The translations under genes were made by a program, and so were the position numbers. The notes beneath the pieces were generated by a model, which made no database searches, had not been told where the DNA came from, and saw nothing but the letters and a program-made list of their open reading frames with translations. From the NCBI RefSeq assembly GCF_963422355.1, contig NC_085094.1, forward strand, positions 2,905,619 to 2,969,618: DNA of 64,000 nt, in the 5' to 3' direction. The DNA comes from Corticium candelabrum (Eukaryota; Porifera; Homoscleromorpha; Homosclerophorida; Plakinidae). This document shows, one piece after another, positions 23,380 through 35,626 of the stretch. Position 1 is the stretch's first letter. The number at the start of each line of letters is the position of its first letter.

Positions 23380-24540
23380 ATAACAATTGCCACTTCTGAG
23401 TAACTCTTGCACTGCTCGCAGTACTACCTTAGTGCAGGAACATGGAATTAATGTATGAAAAGCCATTTAATATAATTATATATAAACCACTAATGCACAG
23501 TAACCAGTAGTCTGCCGCCAGTTACCTGACTGTCATCAGACTATAATAAAAGGTAAACATAATCTCAACTGTCACAAACTTGGTAAAAATTGTTCTACCA
23601 AGTTTGACAAACATTGTGGTTCAACTACAAACTAAACATACGACCATGGCAGTGGTTTATTATTATTATGTCTAACTAAGTGCATCCTTTCCTCTCTAGC
23701 AATACTGCTATTCAAGATAAGACATTTGAGCATGGTGCACCCTGTGTGACCTTGCTCATATGCCTTGCTTGAATACTGCATTTCTTACACACTTCTGTCT
23801 ATTCCCCATACATAAAGCATACACATACAAGCCATTTAACAGTCCAGAAATGTTGAAATGGCAGCATAAATAAATTAGCACAGAAGTATGCGTGGTCTCA
23901 CTCATGCATGGTACCAAGCATGTATGCATGAACTGACAACAAACAAAGTGCAAATGCATGTATACATTTATTACTACAATACATAAACAGCAGCTTCACT
24001 ATTGGTATTGCCACTACTACTTATCTTTCAGTTTGCTTTAGAAAAGCTTGCTCACTGTTTGTTAAGTAGGAACTGCTTATCTCTCTGTTTCTTCTTCATT
24101 AACCATTTCTTGTTCAATTCTATTCACATCTGTTGTACCATCTCTTGTTTCTAATGAAAGGCTCTGGCATTCTCTTACCAAGACTTGCAAATTTATCCAT
24201 AACTTCCTGTAAAACATAGTTTTGTGTACTTATTCAGAGTCAAACTCGACAAAGAATGAATACTTTTCAACGTGCTTGAATTTCAGAATGACCTCACCCA
24301 TACTCAAGTTTTGCAAGATCCAATGTCTGCAACAACCCATATTCATTATCAAGATAACCTCCAATACAATGTACAGTTAAAGGTGCAATCACCGAGTGAG
24401 GTAAAAATTCCAGTTCGTCACAATGGTTTAGTAAAGACTCAAGATCACACACAGCCTCTTTATAGTTGCCTTTCAACATCATCAATGCTCTCATCACTAA
24501 TCCAGCTTTGAGCCTAAAATGAGTACATCACAAATATATT

Positions 24541-24899
24541 ACTGTCTATTCCCGTAAGTGTGAACTCGGAAGTGAGTAATGAAGTACAGGTCACACCAGG
24601 TGTGCTCATTAGAGCACTAAGAGCTGCTCCAGTTGGACCATGTTACACCAATTATCTTAAATGATTCCAGTTGCTGATCCGTTGGTCTTACAAGATAATT
24701 GGATAACAACCATTGCTCCATCCATTTGGCTTTGATATGCACAAGTAATATTTTTCTGTTTCCTTTGTAGGAAGGGCTTAGATAATTTGATAAACAGAAA
24801 AGCCAGACCTAGCGGTTTCTAACGATGCCGAGATCATCTCGAAAAAACAGCGGAGGTCTTGATGATTTTCAAAGTTCACACTTATGGGGAACAGACAGT
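24541..24899. mobile_element. 359 bp MITE with ACTGTCT ends, unit 2 position
   Basis: Same element as 2437-2794 but inserted about 850 bases away in allelic terms. It begins ACTGTCTATTCC and ends GGAACAGACAGT. In unit 1 the site reads an uninterrupted ATATTACTAGTAG. Non-coding. Confidence 0.82.
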
Positions 24900-25643
24900 A
24901 GTACACAACCATAACATGTACACAACTACCAACCTGTGAATATTGAATATTCATTTCCTTTATTAGAAGGCTCATTATTTCCAAGCACAGATCTGGATCA
25001 TTCTACATAAAACATACAAATGTAACATTCGATACCAATCTCTTTCTCCAACTATCACAAAACCATCCTGATCAATTACAATAGAGACACTACAACTGTG
25101 CAAACCAACTGTTAATCATCGTATCATTGAAACGAAACAGGACCCTCATCTCTAATCTTGTACATTCCTACTCATTTCCAGTCCTTAGTAAAACTAGGCC
25201 GGCATTACTGTACCTTAGAGCTTTCATGCCTTGGGTAATACTTGACATTCTCAAAAAAACCTTACACAAGTGAAACATACAAACTGAGATTTCAATTTGA
25301 TTATTGTTGTTATTCAGGGTTTTTCATAAGCACTTCCAACGTACTTATGACTTTCTAGTTTGCCATCAAGAATCTACAAGTCGTACACTCTACAGTAGAC
25401 AGATCCAGGTCTATAGATACACAAGTGCACATTGTAGCAACAAATAGCTTGGTTTGTTCACAAAAGCCAAAAAAACTTTGATACAAAAACTGAGTGTATT
25501 AAAATCTATATCCTTCATTTTTGCAAAAAATTCTTAGTAACATGTAATGATTGTGTTTGTTTGCTATATAACACTAGTGAGTAATTAATCCAATTTCTTA
25601 AACCAAAATACATCAAATTGCCAAAGAAACTCTTAGCAGTTGG

Positions 25644-26884
25644 CAGGGGTGGATCCAGGATTTTTGAAATGAGGGGGTTGCAAGTTTCGATAGACCATGC
25701 CTACTTCAGTCAACGCATTTGTATTGATAGGGGTGCAAATGGCCCAGGCTTCTTAGAGCTTAGCTGAAGCAAATGTCAACAAATATGGCAACAAATCTCT
25801 AGCAATGTGTCATGTTATAGACTCCCTAAATCATCTAAACTGTTCAACAGAATCTAACTGCATCATGCCTAAACTACTGCTAATAAACATTACATAAATT
25901 ATGGTGCAGCTATGTCTCTTTCAAACAAAGACGGTATGAACAATCTCTGTGGATGATTTTGCACAAACTTCGTCTGCTGGTACCCGCTCTTTGTAATGCA
26001 TGGCGATAACTGATAGGTGTGCAAGACGCTCTTCTGTCATGGTAAACTTTGCATAAGTCTTCAGTCTCCTCAGTAGAGAAAATGACCTCTCTGCTTCTGC
26101 ACTTGTGATAGGCAGTGTACATGCTATCAATAGCAGACGATGAACATTCGGGTACAACCGAGAGTCACACGCTCCCAAGGCCAGAAGAAGGTTGTTGGGT
26201 ATGGCCTTCTTACACTCTTGCTCTCTTTTCCTTGCTTCTTGCATTTCCTGATATTTGCTTTGCTATACTGACTGCCACCTTCTCGCTTCACCTCGTAGAG
26301 ACTTCAGGAATGGAAGATCGGCTTGCCAGTGCAACATTCCATCTATGCTTCTCATTGGGTCAACGTCAGAACAAACCAGAAGGGTAAGCACTAGACACAA
26401 CAATGCTTGGACAATATCTTGCTCACCATTAGATCGTTCGTGCATCTAAAGAAGCAGGGAGTCTAGGAGGGGTATCGCAACAGATCGTTTGTAGTGCTCA
26501 TCGGACACCGACTAATAGTAGATGTATTGCTCCGGTTTCGCTGTAAGTTCGTTTTTCTTGGAACAGATTCAACGGATCTAATCCTGTCTGCGAGTCGCAG
26601 AATGTCTTCATACCAGAAGTCAAAGAGGTTGTATATATCCTGCCTTGTTGCCTCAATTCTTTCAGTTACGTACTGAGTGAACCATTCCGTACACAACAAA
26701 GATATCCTGGTCACAAGTCTGCAGTTTCGCTGCCAGATGTCTCACTTCGTCAAGAATCGGCTTAGTTATTTTAATTAAATACTGGAAATGAGCACAATGC
26801 GGCTTCAAGACCTCGTGCTTTAACTCCGAGGTTAACAAAAAGGGGGTTGCAACCCCCACAACCCTTACCCTAGATCCGCCACTG
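25644..26884 (-). mobile_element. hAT DNA transposon, internally deleted, private to unit 2
   Basis: Ends CAGGGGTGGATCCAGG and, on the other strand, CAGTGGCGGATCTAGG, the typical inverted repeats of a widespread animal hAT group. Unit 1 has the empty site at about 2380. Flanks give a 5-base direct repeat with one mismatch (GTTGG/GTCGG). Minus-strand coding remains: VPRKTNLQRNRSN and, near the C-terminus, the dimerisation motif LPITSAEAERSFSLLRRL (25921-26244). The N-terminal zinc finger and much of the catalytic core are missing and the frames are interrupted. Confidence 0.85.
25921..26244 (-). pseudogene. hAT transposase C-terminal dimerisation region
   Basis: Open frame of 107 codons holding the hAT family dimerisation signature AEAERSFSLLRRLKT followed by MTEERLAHLSVIAMHY. 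Further transposase pieces lie upstream on the same strand at 26463-26714 (LQRNRSNT) and 26662-26922 (KLQTCDQDIFVVYGMV) in other frames. Not functional. Confidence 0.85.
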
Positions 26885-27992
26885 GTCGGCGACTCACACG
26901 TTATACATACCTCCAACATCACTACAGAACTACTAGTGATACTTAGTAAACTAACAATTTATGACATCTACTGACACTCAGCTCACAACTCTGCTGTTAC
27001 AGTATTTACTTGTTTGCAAGCAACTGCACCAAGACTGTAGTACAATTTGATACCCAATAAACAATTCATCTTTCAACTCAGACTGTCCAGCTTCAAAGCT
27101 CTTCTCATGCCATTATTAGCCTAATACAACAAACAATAATATAGCACACAACATAAACTCATTGAAATCAACTGCTCACAAGAAAGCAACAAGCATACAC
27201 TGCAGAGTGAAACGTTTTCCACATAAGCCAAATCTCTTCCTCGTCATCCAGCAGAGATTCATATGTCTCAACAGCTTCTGCACAGTTCAATGAGATAATT
27301 TACACCTGTTAATTAAGTGCACCTCTAGCTTATGATGCCAAATGCTATCGTCAATATGTAAAGCTGAAAGACAAATTACTAGTATGCAGTTACACCTACA
27401 TCAGGAAATTTCTCCTTAAACACAGTGATTTATTGTAAACTGTCTTAGATAACCCAAACTTTATATTATGTATTACCAGATCAATATTGTATATTAACAA
27501 AAATGTATTAGCTAGAACAATTTCCGTCTAATGCATCTGCTTGCTATCTATAAATCCACACACTTGAAAGCACAATAATTGTATGTATTCATATTATAAT
27601 GGGTCAACTACTACATGGACCAGCTGCTATCGGTGTTCAAAACTTTATGGCATGTAGTCGTAATCTTGGCAACCTCACAAGATTTTCAGTCGTCAAGAAG
27701 TCTATTATATTCCACAAATATTAAATAATGATACTGATTGTTCTGGCAAGTAAACGAAATCCCAGGACTTCAGAGGTGTCACTCTGGCCTGAGTAATTTC
27801 ACTATTATACTCTACAGCGTAAAAACAAAAATTTATTGGGTCCACCATAACTTGAGTGACTTTGATGTCAAGATGGCAACCTCACTGGTATGACTGGTCG
27901 TCACATAATCTCAGTTAGTTATCAAATGACAACTTGACGACTACGTTTTCAAACACTGTGTTATATACTCTCAAATATGAGCCAAGAAATTA

Positions 27993-28350
27993 CAGTACAG
28001 CCGTGATTATCCGGACTTCTCCAGAGACAGATTAGAAGCCTGGATAATCGAGTGTCCGAATAATCAAAAGTTGATAAATGTCAACTAATTTTGCTCCACT
28101 GTACAAGACCACACTCTAATACCACATATACTGTACATTTATGTCACTAGAAGAGTCATCAACAGTTACCTATTTATTAGATTATTATGTTCTCTGTTAT
28201 GTATTCGCTCATTTGTCAGAGGCTGTACCTACAGCATATTAAATATCGAAGTGAAATATACTAGAGTTCCTTTATCCAGGAATGCTAAAAGTTGGGAGAA
28301 AACAGAATTTGTTCGGATAATCAAAAGTCCGGATAATTGAGGTTGTACTG
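27993..28350. mobile_element. pogo/Tigger-like MITE, unit 2 copy
   Basis: Allelic to 3794-4135, with the same inverted ends and TA flanks. It carries an extra short repeat of the terminal motif (TCAAAAGTCCGGATAAT) at its right end. Confidence 0.75.
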
Positions 28351-30589
28351 TAACAACAAGTTGAGCATAATGATACAATCAGCACTGACATGTGGCTAGC
28401 TGCCACCACACATGCCTTCCTATTAGCTGCTGAAATGTAAGTAAGCAATGACAAAAGGCTCAAGCTGAAGTAAATTTACACATCTCGACCAATCATGAAA
28501 CCTGGGCTAGCAAATTAAGTAGCTGCTACTGAACGATTCTAACAAAATAAATGTATGCCAAAAGACAAGAGACAACTTTTAATAAATTAATTAAACTGTT
28601 CAATATGAAACCCAACTGAGTCAAGTATTACCAGAAAAGCAGCTTCAGTCAGAAGAATGTATGCAGACACAAATAATGTATACCGAATCTAGATATGCTG
28701 TCACTTGACCGATCTACAACACCCTTACATCTAAAAGACTACTTTCAGCTTCTTCTAGCCAGTAATAATAGTAGACAATTAGATACCACATTAGAACACA
28801 TTGCTCCAACAGTCTACATTACTCTTAACTAAAAAAAATAAATTCAACTATTAGATATTAATTAGGTCATGTATAAAAATTAGACACAAGAAACTGCACA
28901 TACTTTAGAAAAGGAGTGTAAAGAAAGTGAATACAAGAAAAAAGGCAAGCTCAAGTAAAAGCAGATAAAATCAGGTCAAACTAATCATGTGGTACCTCAT
29001 GGTCTGCCTGTTTAGAGACTCAAACACAAATACTCTAAGGAACCTTGCCAACATGAAGTAAAACAACATTTGATGTAACTGCATGAACATAAGTTAGCAC
29101 ATGCACTATAGCTAGAAAGAAGTCCAGAATAAGATCTTTACACTCAGAATGCTTAAATTCTTACTTTCAAATTCTTTCTCACAACAGACACGTTGAACGA
29201 GGTAGTAATAAGCTGACTTTGAAAAGAAAACACCACCACTAATCTGCATAAAATAAACAGTACAAACTCATCCATATTGCCATTCCCAGAAATAGTCATG
29301 AAATTCTATTGTACTAAACTAACCTTGTTCTGTATCATTTCAAGTGCCATTTATGGACAGCTGACACGACAGCAAGCTCGCACAGCAACAGCACCATATC
29401 TTAATTGGATTTTACTCAGACTAGACCGGAACCTATGACATAGCAACAATGACAGACTGCATGAGTACATAAAGAACATATTAAACATAATTAGCAAAAC
29501 CATGACAGGAAATCTTAACTTGAGGCACTTCAACAATTACCTCACTAGCAACAAGTTATACAAATACACAACAAGACGTACTTACTAAAATCATGTTGCA
29601 TCCGTAAAAGTCATTACTCTATTCAGAATAAAAATTAAAAATATCATAATTGATGTACCTACTTATTAAATATTTAATATATGTCACCATATTACTGCTC
29701 TACATCAAATGATACAAAATTAACATAGTCTTTTAGCAAATTAGACCTCAAGGAAGCAGCGCAGGGTGGGGCAGATGGGCCATGGCTTACACAACTTTCA
29801 AAAATGGACTTCCGCCAACAAGCCTTTGATAAAAACTTTAGCAAATATGGTTCAAGTGATTAAATAAATTAGCTACTTCAATGTTCACCGTGGGCAGAGC
29901 TTGACCATGCAAGACCTGGATGGCCAAGGCCTGGACCTGGCCTACAATACATCCGGAGTGCTCTGCCGGCCCTGCGACCTTCAACTACGTAGAAAATATT
30001 GTACAAGAGAATATTATACAAACACAGCTCAATTAACTCAACATTAGCAGCTCAAATTTGTTGAATTTGACATTCACTACATTGTCCCAAAATCTTTCTT
30101 ACAGTTTACATGCTGTATACCGTTTAATTAATCAGTTCAACTCCAACTTCAATATTCTCTTTAGAACAACAATTCAACAGCTTCCTAACAAAAAGAGACA
30201 CACAAATAAAAACCAATTCTATTTTGATACTTCAATTTATAAGCTTACTCATTAGTTTTCACAAATCTGCGTCCGTCTAACTTCTTCAAATCATTTTAAA
30301 GATCATCTACTGTAAAATTTATATTAATTAATTAAAAATTGAATTTAGTAGTAAACTCAACAATTGCCAAACGTATGAATATCAACAAATGGTTTTTCTC
30401 TCAAACGCTTCATCTTCTTGTTGAACAGAGAGAATTCCTCTGCAGCAATTGGCGACCTAGCTGCTACACAGAAATATGATAGTCAACGTTTTCAACCGAC
30501 TGCTCTTATGTAGCTCACACCTAAGTTTACAGGACAGAGAAGCAGTCTCTGCTTTCTCACGGCTAAACATTTCAGTACAGAGCGAGCCA
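28351..30589. other. Non-coding AT-rich stretch of unit 2
   Basis: Counterpart of 4136-6360; no gene seen. Confidence 0.5.
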
Positions 30590-31235
30590 TGACACATATT
30601 GCGATTGCGCGTGCGCAAAATAGATCTCGCCGCAGGTCCTCCTCCTTTACTTCTGGACAGCGTGAAAGTAAGTTGTTTTTAGTCTTCATTGCAGTCTAGG
30701 TGCGCTGCGTCACGCTAACCTCTTTCTTAGAGCAAGCCATCTACGGTACCACAATTATTCTGAAATACTGAACATTTCATACCTCGTCGAGTGTGCACAG
30801 TACTTGCCACCATCTTAGTGCGTAACATGAGTTACTACCCAGAGACGCGCATGCGCTGAAGGCATGCCCTCAACTCTCACGATTTCGTCGTGAGACTCAC
30901 GATTGTTACCTGTATGTAGATTCTGAATACGGCTCAGCTTGCAGTGCTAGTAGACTATCTGGGGTCCCCCTGCGGTAACTACATGTGTAAGTTTGAAAGT
31001 TCGAGGACTTAGCGCACGGAAACGTAAAGCGAGGGCAACACTTAATTAATTAAGCTGTGACAGGCTGGTTTGCACTAAAAATCGGCAGACGAAGGATAAG
31101 CCACGCCTACTTTGGACAAATTTTATGGGCGTGGTCATTTTCAAAAGACAGTCTCACGATTTGGTGCGAAGAACAGTTGAGAGGTCTGTAGAGGAACGGA
31201 TGGACGAACAATTGGAATGTGGCGCATGCGCACAT
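30590..31235. promoter_or_regulatory. GC-rich promoter-like block with NRF1-type palindromes, unit 2
   Basis: GCGCATGCGC is conserved at 30847-30856 and 31222-31231, and TTGCGCGTGCGCAA lies near 30605, although surrounding sequence has drifted and has deletions relative to unit 1. Confidence 0.5.
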
Positions 31236-31671
31236 TGTTATCGCTGACCTGTAATCATATCGCTGGTGTGATAATAGTAGCAGTGCACTGTACGCCTGTC
31301 AGTCTACTACACTGTCGTACACGCGTACAGTAGTCGCTCTAGGTGCCAGATTGGGAGTGACCTGTCACTCGGGCAACTATCAGCTTGTGAGTGCTTGCCT
31401 GTGCCAGTTCGTGTTCAGCAGGTGTTTCATAACCTCCGCGTCCTTATACCTGTTTCTTTTCCTGCCTCAATACAAATCTAGCTAAACCCAATAATTTTTC
31501 ATATTTCAATAAACTCTTGTAAATTATAATAATATTTAATTAATATATTGAATCATTACAGACTAGTACGCTGTTATTATAACTTATAATAAACAGATAA
31601 ACAGTATGCAGCGATAAAAGTGATAAAACATTGCAATGAACTAAATCTCTAGAGTTGAGTGACTCAATTAA

Positions 31672-32573
31672 TTAAGTCGAATTAAACTTTTGATATCCAA
31701 ATATCTCGTAGTCATCGTCGTACTGCGAACGTAAGCGTTCAAATTGAGCATCTGAGAGTTGAGAGAGAAAAGTGAACTTTGTTTCGTTACCCGATCGGTT
31801 TTCTTGTGGCAACTGCAGCCAGGAGGGCGCTTCGAGAGCTTTGAGAACGTAAGCAGATTCGTCGACAACACCAGGACTGTTCAAATCGACGAGGTAATCG
31901 TAATCAATATGGCAAGGATGACAGATCAAGTGTGTCGGTCTCCAATGAATGTTAAGATCTAGGTGCCTTTTCTTGTCGACAAAACGTGTGACGAAATTAA
32001 CAAACTGAGGAAAGGTTATCTCCGGTAGAACCACTGGGACGTGCTTGTTGTTAGTCGATTGAATGGAGATTTTGTTGTATTTAAGAATCTGCGTGCACAT
32101 CTTTTTACGAAACGGAGTGTTACAAAGTCTAATTTGTCTGTAGTCAGACACGACACGTCCAAGAGGTTCTCTGTACGCCATAAATTTCGTGTAGTTTCTC
32201 AATCTGTATTCGATATCTTCACTGTTCTGGTATTTAGCACCCAAACGAGTCACACCCTTAAAGTCGTTTTTCATGATATGGTCTAAAGCAGCGTTTACTG
32301 CCGAGAACTTGCCTGTGAGGATGAGCATGACAATGCGCCACGTCGTGGTTCCTGCTTTCCTGACTGGACACCAAATGACTCGATTTTTGTCGTCTACCAC
32401 CATTTCAGCGTACAAAAGTCTTTTCTCTTTGACAGTAAGAGGCTGCTGAAATCTTGCACATTTTCTCTTCAATGCCTCTTTCCTGAGAAAGAGACGCTTT
32501 TCTGCAGATAGTTGCGTAGGATGAACAAGCAGCTGTTGGAGTTCTTGATTGTTTGAAAGAGGTGTAATTGTTT
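31672..32573 (-). CDS. HNK-1-type carbohydrate sulfotransferase, catalytic exon, unit 2
   Basis: Counterpart of 7526-8427, open over its whole length from the acceptor (TTATTTTTCTAG) to the stop. It keeps CPVRKAGTTTWR, the AYREPLGRVVSDYRQ phosphate site and CHPCHIDYD. Only about a dozen residue changes from unit 1 are visible and none hit the PAPS sites. The frame upstream of the acceptor has a stop, unlike in unit 1, which supports placing the exon start at 32573. It should join the anchor exon at 39358-39472. Acts in the Golgi lumen on an unknown glycan. Confidence 0.88.
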
Positions 32574-32736
32574 CTAGAAAAATAAATACAGATGTACTTT
32601 TACTACGTGAGCATTGGCCACTTTAAAAAATAAACTTTCGCAAGTCGCTCAATAACATATAAACCTACTTTCGGTTTATGAGGGTTATTATCTAATTAGG
32701 AAACATGTATTACCACAGTTTGCTGCGTCTAATTAT

Positions 32737-33155
32737 GTGTCGCTATACCCCTCCATAATGGGCAAGTGGGGTCTTTACCCCCATCTGGGCGCCCACCAAC
32801 CCGGCAGGTGAGCCCAGCGGGGTACATGTTTCCGTGTAGTCCATACGGCGATCAATGACTAGCCAATTCGATATAGATTGAAGGCATTACGGTGACCGCG
32901 AACTCGCGGACAGTACGCCTAGTGGATATCAACGACCACCAGGAAAGCACTGAACGTCATCGTCAACGGACCGTTCGCCAGACCACAGAAACTCCCCAAC
33001 GACTGAAACGAGTCATAGTCTCATGGATAAAGCTAGAGAAACATGAGAAAGAAAGACAGACAAGTTTCATAATTTACTATCGTTACTGGGGTTTGAACCC
33101 CCAAACCATGGAGTGGTAGCCATTGTCGCTAACCACTAAGCCACGGCGGTGACTT
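32737..33155 (-). mobile_element. tRNA-derived SINE (family 1), full length
   Basis: On the minus strand: AAGTCACCGCCGTGGCTTAGTGG (head with A-box, given to 23 bases in two parts: AAGTCACCGCC and GTGGCTTAGTGG), the B-box-like GGTTCAAACCCC, body, and a GTATAGCGACACA end. It abuts the 3' end of the minus-strand LINE at 33157. It lies at the place allelic to the TAA site used by the LINE in unit 1. Confidence 0.88.
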
Positions 33156-33156
33156 T

Positions 33157-34989
33157 TATGTGTCGTGCTCAACCAGATCAGTCTGGTTTGTAAAGTCTAT
33201 TACAAGTACCGGAAGCAAACCCTGCTTCAGAAGTACTTAGACCATCACGGCTGTCTAGAAAGAAGACATGACTTTATGAAGGATCCGAGTAGATCCCAGA
33301 AGCACTGTTTTCTGTAAGTGTTGCAGGTTGTGATGACCTGGAATAATGTCCAGCCACCGTGCAATACCTGCGTGCACTGTGCCCAAAGCTCCCAAGACCA
33401 CCGGAACCACCAGTGTTCGACAATGCCACATGTGGCTTATCTCCACTCGCAAGTCGCTGTACTTCGCCAACTTCTCAGCATGTTTCTTGCCAATGTTGCC
33501 ATCAGCAGGACAGCTGATATCAATAAGAAGACAAGTGTTTGTCTTCCTATTTCTGAGACAGATGTCTGGACGATTGGCTTTGATCTTCCTGGCAGTGGGG
33601 ATGGTGGTATCTCACATCATAGTAATGTCATCCGTCTCCACAAGCCTATCAGGATGATGCCGGTACCATCTGCTCTCCACTGGAACCCCAAAATGGCGAC
33701 AAACGTCCCAGTGAATGATGGATGCCACCTGATTGTGTCGATCAGTGTAGTCCGTCGGTGCCAAAGCACAACAGCCTGCCACAATGTGGTCGACTGTTTC
33801 CAGGCCTACACTGCACATGCGGCAAGTAGGACTGACATCACGATGTAGAATCTTGCGCTCATGGTACCGAGTCCGAAGAGCTTGGTCTTGAGCAGCAACA
33901 ACCAGTCCCTCAGTTGCAGCAGGAAGATTCGCTGCCTTTATCCATCCGTAGGTCTCTTTCATGTCCACAGGCGGTTGCTCAGTGAGACGACGATACTGCC
34001 CGTGCATAGGCTTCCCGCTCCAGGACCGCACACGAAGAGAACTGCAACACGTACGGTAATGTCTCGCATCTGTTTCAGGTGCTTGCTCGAAGCCACCTTC
34101 AACCGAGATGGATGCATTCCTGTGTAAGCTCTGCGACTTGTCGTCCGAAGCAAGACTCCTTCGCAGCTGTGCAGTAAACCGACAAGCCATGTGCTTGATC
34201 GAGTGTGAAGATTTTCCAGAGTCACACTCCCGTATCATCTGCATGAAAGGATCAGAACTGTCAGCAAGGTAACAGTTCAGCCTCACAATACAAGATTGAT
34301 ATGTCGACTCAATCTGTTGTAACCCCCTACCCCCATCACTGCAAGGAGCGTACAGTCGGTCAACGTCTGCAGCAGGATGGTGGATACCGTGCATAGAGAG
34401 GAGCTTTCTGGTCCGTCGATCGAGCTGCTGCAAGTCCGTGCACCCCCAATGAATGACGCCAAAACCGTAAGTGAGAACCGGTAGTGCAAACCCATTGATG
34501 GCTAGAATCTTGTTCCGACCATACAACTCAGTCCGGAGAACCACCTTCACTCTGCGCAAGTACTCACGACGGAGTCTCTCCCGCGTCATGCTGTGCTGAA
34601 TACCGTTACTCTCATCTACACCCAAGTACTTGTAGACTTGACCCGGTTCCAGACACTTGATGGTGTCCGTTTTTCCTACCGTCACTCCAGAGTTGTGTCC
34701 AGATAGCCTGCCGTTGACAAAGTGTGCAACAGCACATTTGTCCAGACCAAACTTCATCTGGATGTCATCAGAGAAGGTACGAACCGTGTGCAACAACCCA
34801 TCCAACTGATCAGAGTTTCTGTCATACAGCTTCAGATCATCCATGTAAAGTAGATGACTGATAAGCTGACGTTTGGCAGTCTCACCATGCCCAGTGGTCA
34901 TCCGGTAGCCGTAACCGGTTCTGTTCAGCTCCTTGCTCAGAGGATTGAGAGCCATACAGAAGAGAAGTGGAGAAAGTGAGTCACCTTGG

Positions 34990-34990
<1 letters not shown>
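33157..34990 (-). mobile_element. 5'-truncated LINE copy
   Basis: Same family as 8638-12852, opposite orientation. It starts within reverse transcriptase motif B (equivalent to about 11023) and runs to the normal 3' end at GAGCACGACACA. It is bounded on its 5' side by TTA repeats at 34991-35026. Confidence 0.92.
33255..34955 (-). pseudogene. Truncated LINE polyprotein with one nonsense codon
   Basis: A 447-codon frame (YMDD, KYLG, thumb, zinc knuckle) stops at a TGA where the intact copy has TGG. The same frame then reopens through the endonuclease domain to the normal stop at 33255. Only one inactivating change besides the truncation. Confidence 0.9.

Positions 34991-35026
<36 letters not shown>
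34991..35026. repeat. (TTA)n microsatellite
   Basis: Pure repeat at the 5' end of the truncated LINE, the equivalent of the TAA run at 8586-8637. Confidence 0.95.
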
Positions 35027-35322
35027 GAGTTTTTACAATTACAGTTGCAGTTTCCTAGCAGAGGAAACAAAAGACTTAGTGCCACACCGTTTTTTCTATG
35101 TTTATTGTCACCTGTTATGTATGTAATTGCACAGAAATCAACGCGCGCGAGCGGAAAAAACGAGAATAAAGAAGGAGGCCGAAGAAACAGGGTAAGCAGG
35201 TCGCAAGTGGCCCCAGTACGAAGTCATCTAAAAGAGTATACGCACATCACCAACATGCAGTCAGACATTCTCTGACACTGTACACGCAGCAACGTGTTAA
35301 TTTGCCATCGCACGTGCTCTCT

Positions 35323-35398
<76 letters not shown>
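35323..35398. repeat. (TG)n microsatellite next to gap
   Basis: About 76 bases of TG. The assembly gap begins 17 bases later, probably because of it. Confidence 0.97.
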
Positions 35399-35400
<2 letters not shown>

Positions 35401-35415
35401 CACGTGCCTTGGGTG

Positions 35416-35615
35416 NNNNNNNNNNNNNNNNNNNNNNNNNNNNNNNNNNNNNNNNNNNNNNNNNNNNNNNNNNNNNNNNNNNNNNNNNNNNNNNNNNNNN
35501 NNNNNNNNNNNNNNNNNNNNNNNNNNNNNNNNNNNNNNNNNNNNNNNNNNNNNNNNNNNNNNNNNNNNNNNNNNNNNNNNNNNNNNNNNNNNNNNNNNNN
35601 NNNNNNNNNNNNNNN
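35416..35615. other. Assembly gap (200 N)
   Basis: Exactly 200 N; a round figure suggests a placeholder of unknown true size. Confidence 1.
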
Positions 35616-35626
35616 CTTAAACTTAA

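Larger units (their letters stand above)
24077..27277 (-). pseudogene. Multi-exon TPR-like gene, unit 2 copy
   Basis: Same exon set as in unit 1: about 27210-27277, 27054-27120, 24934-25002, about 24300-24513, and the last exon 24077-24206 with stop at 24077-24079. Exon 24934-25002 is an open 69 bases (NDPDLCLEIMSLLIKEMN), unlike its partner. The helical exon reads ALMMLKGNYKEAV. Exon 27054-27120, however, has CGA changed to TGA, a stop in the only open frame. A MITE (24541-24899) and a hAT (25644-26884) lie in its introns. It may still be alternatively spliced; the exon model is inferred. Confidence 0.4.
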
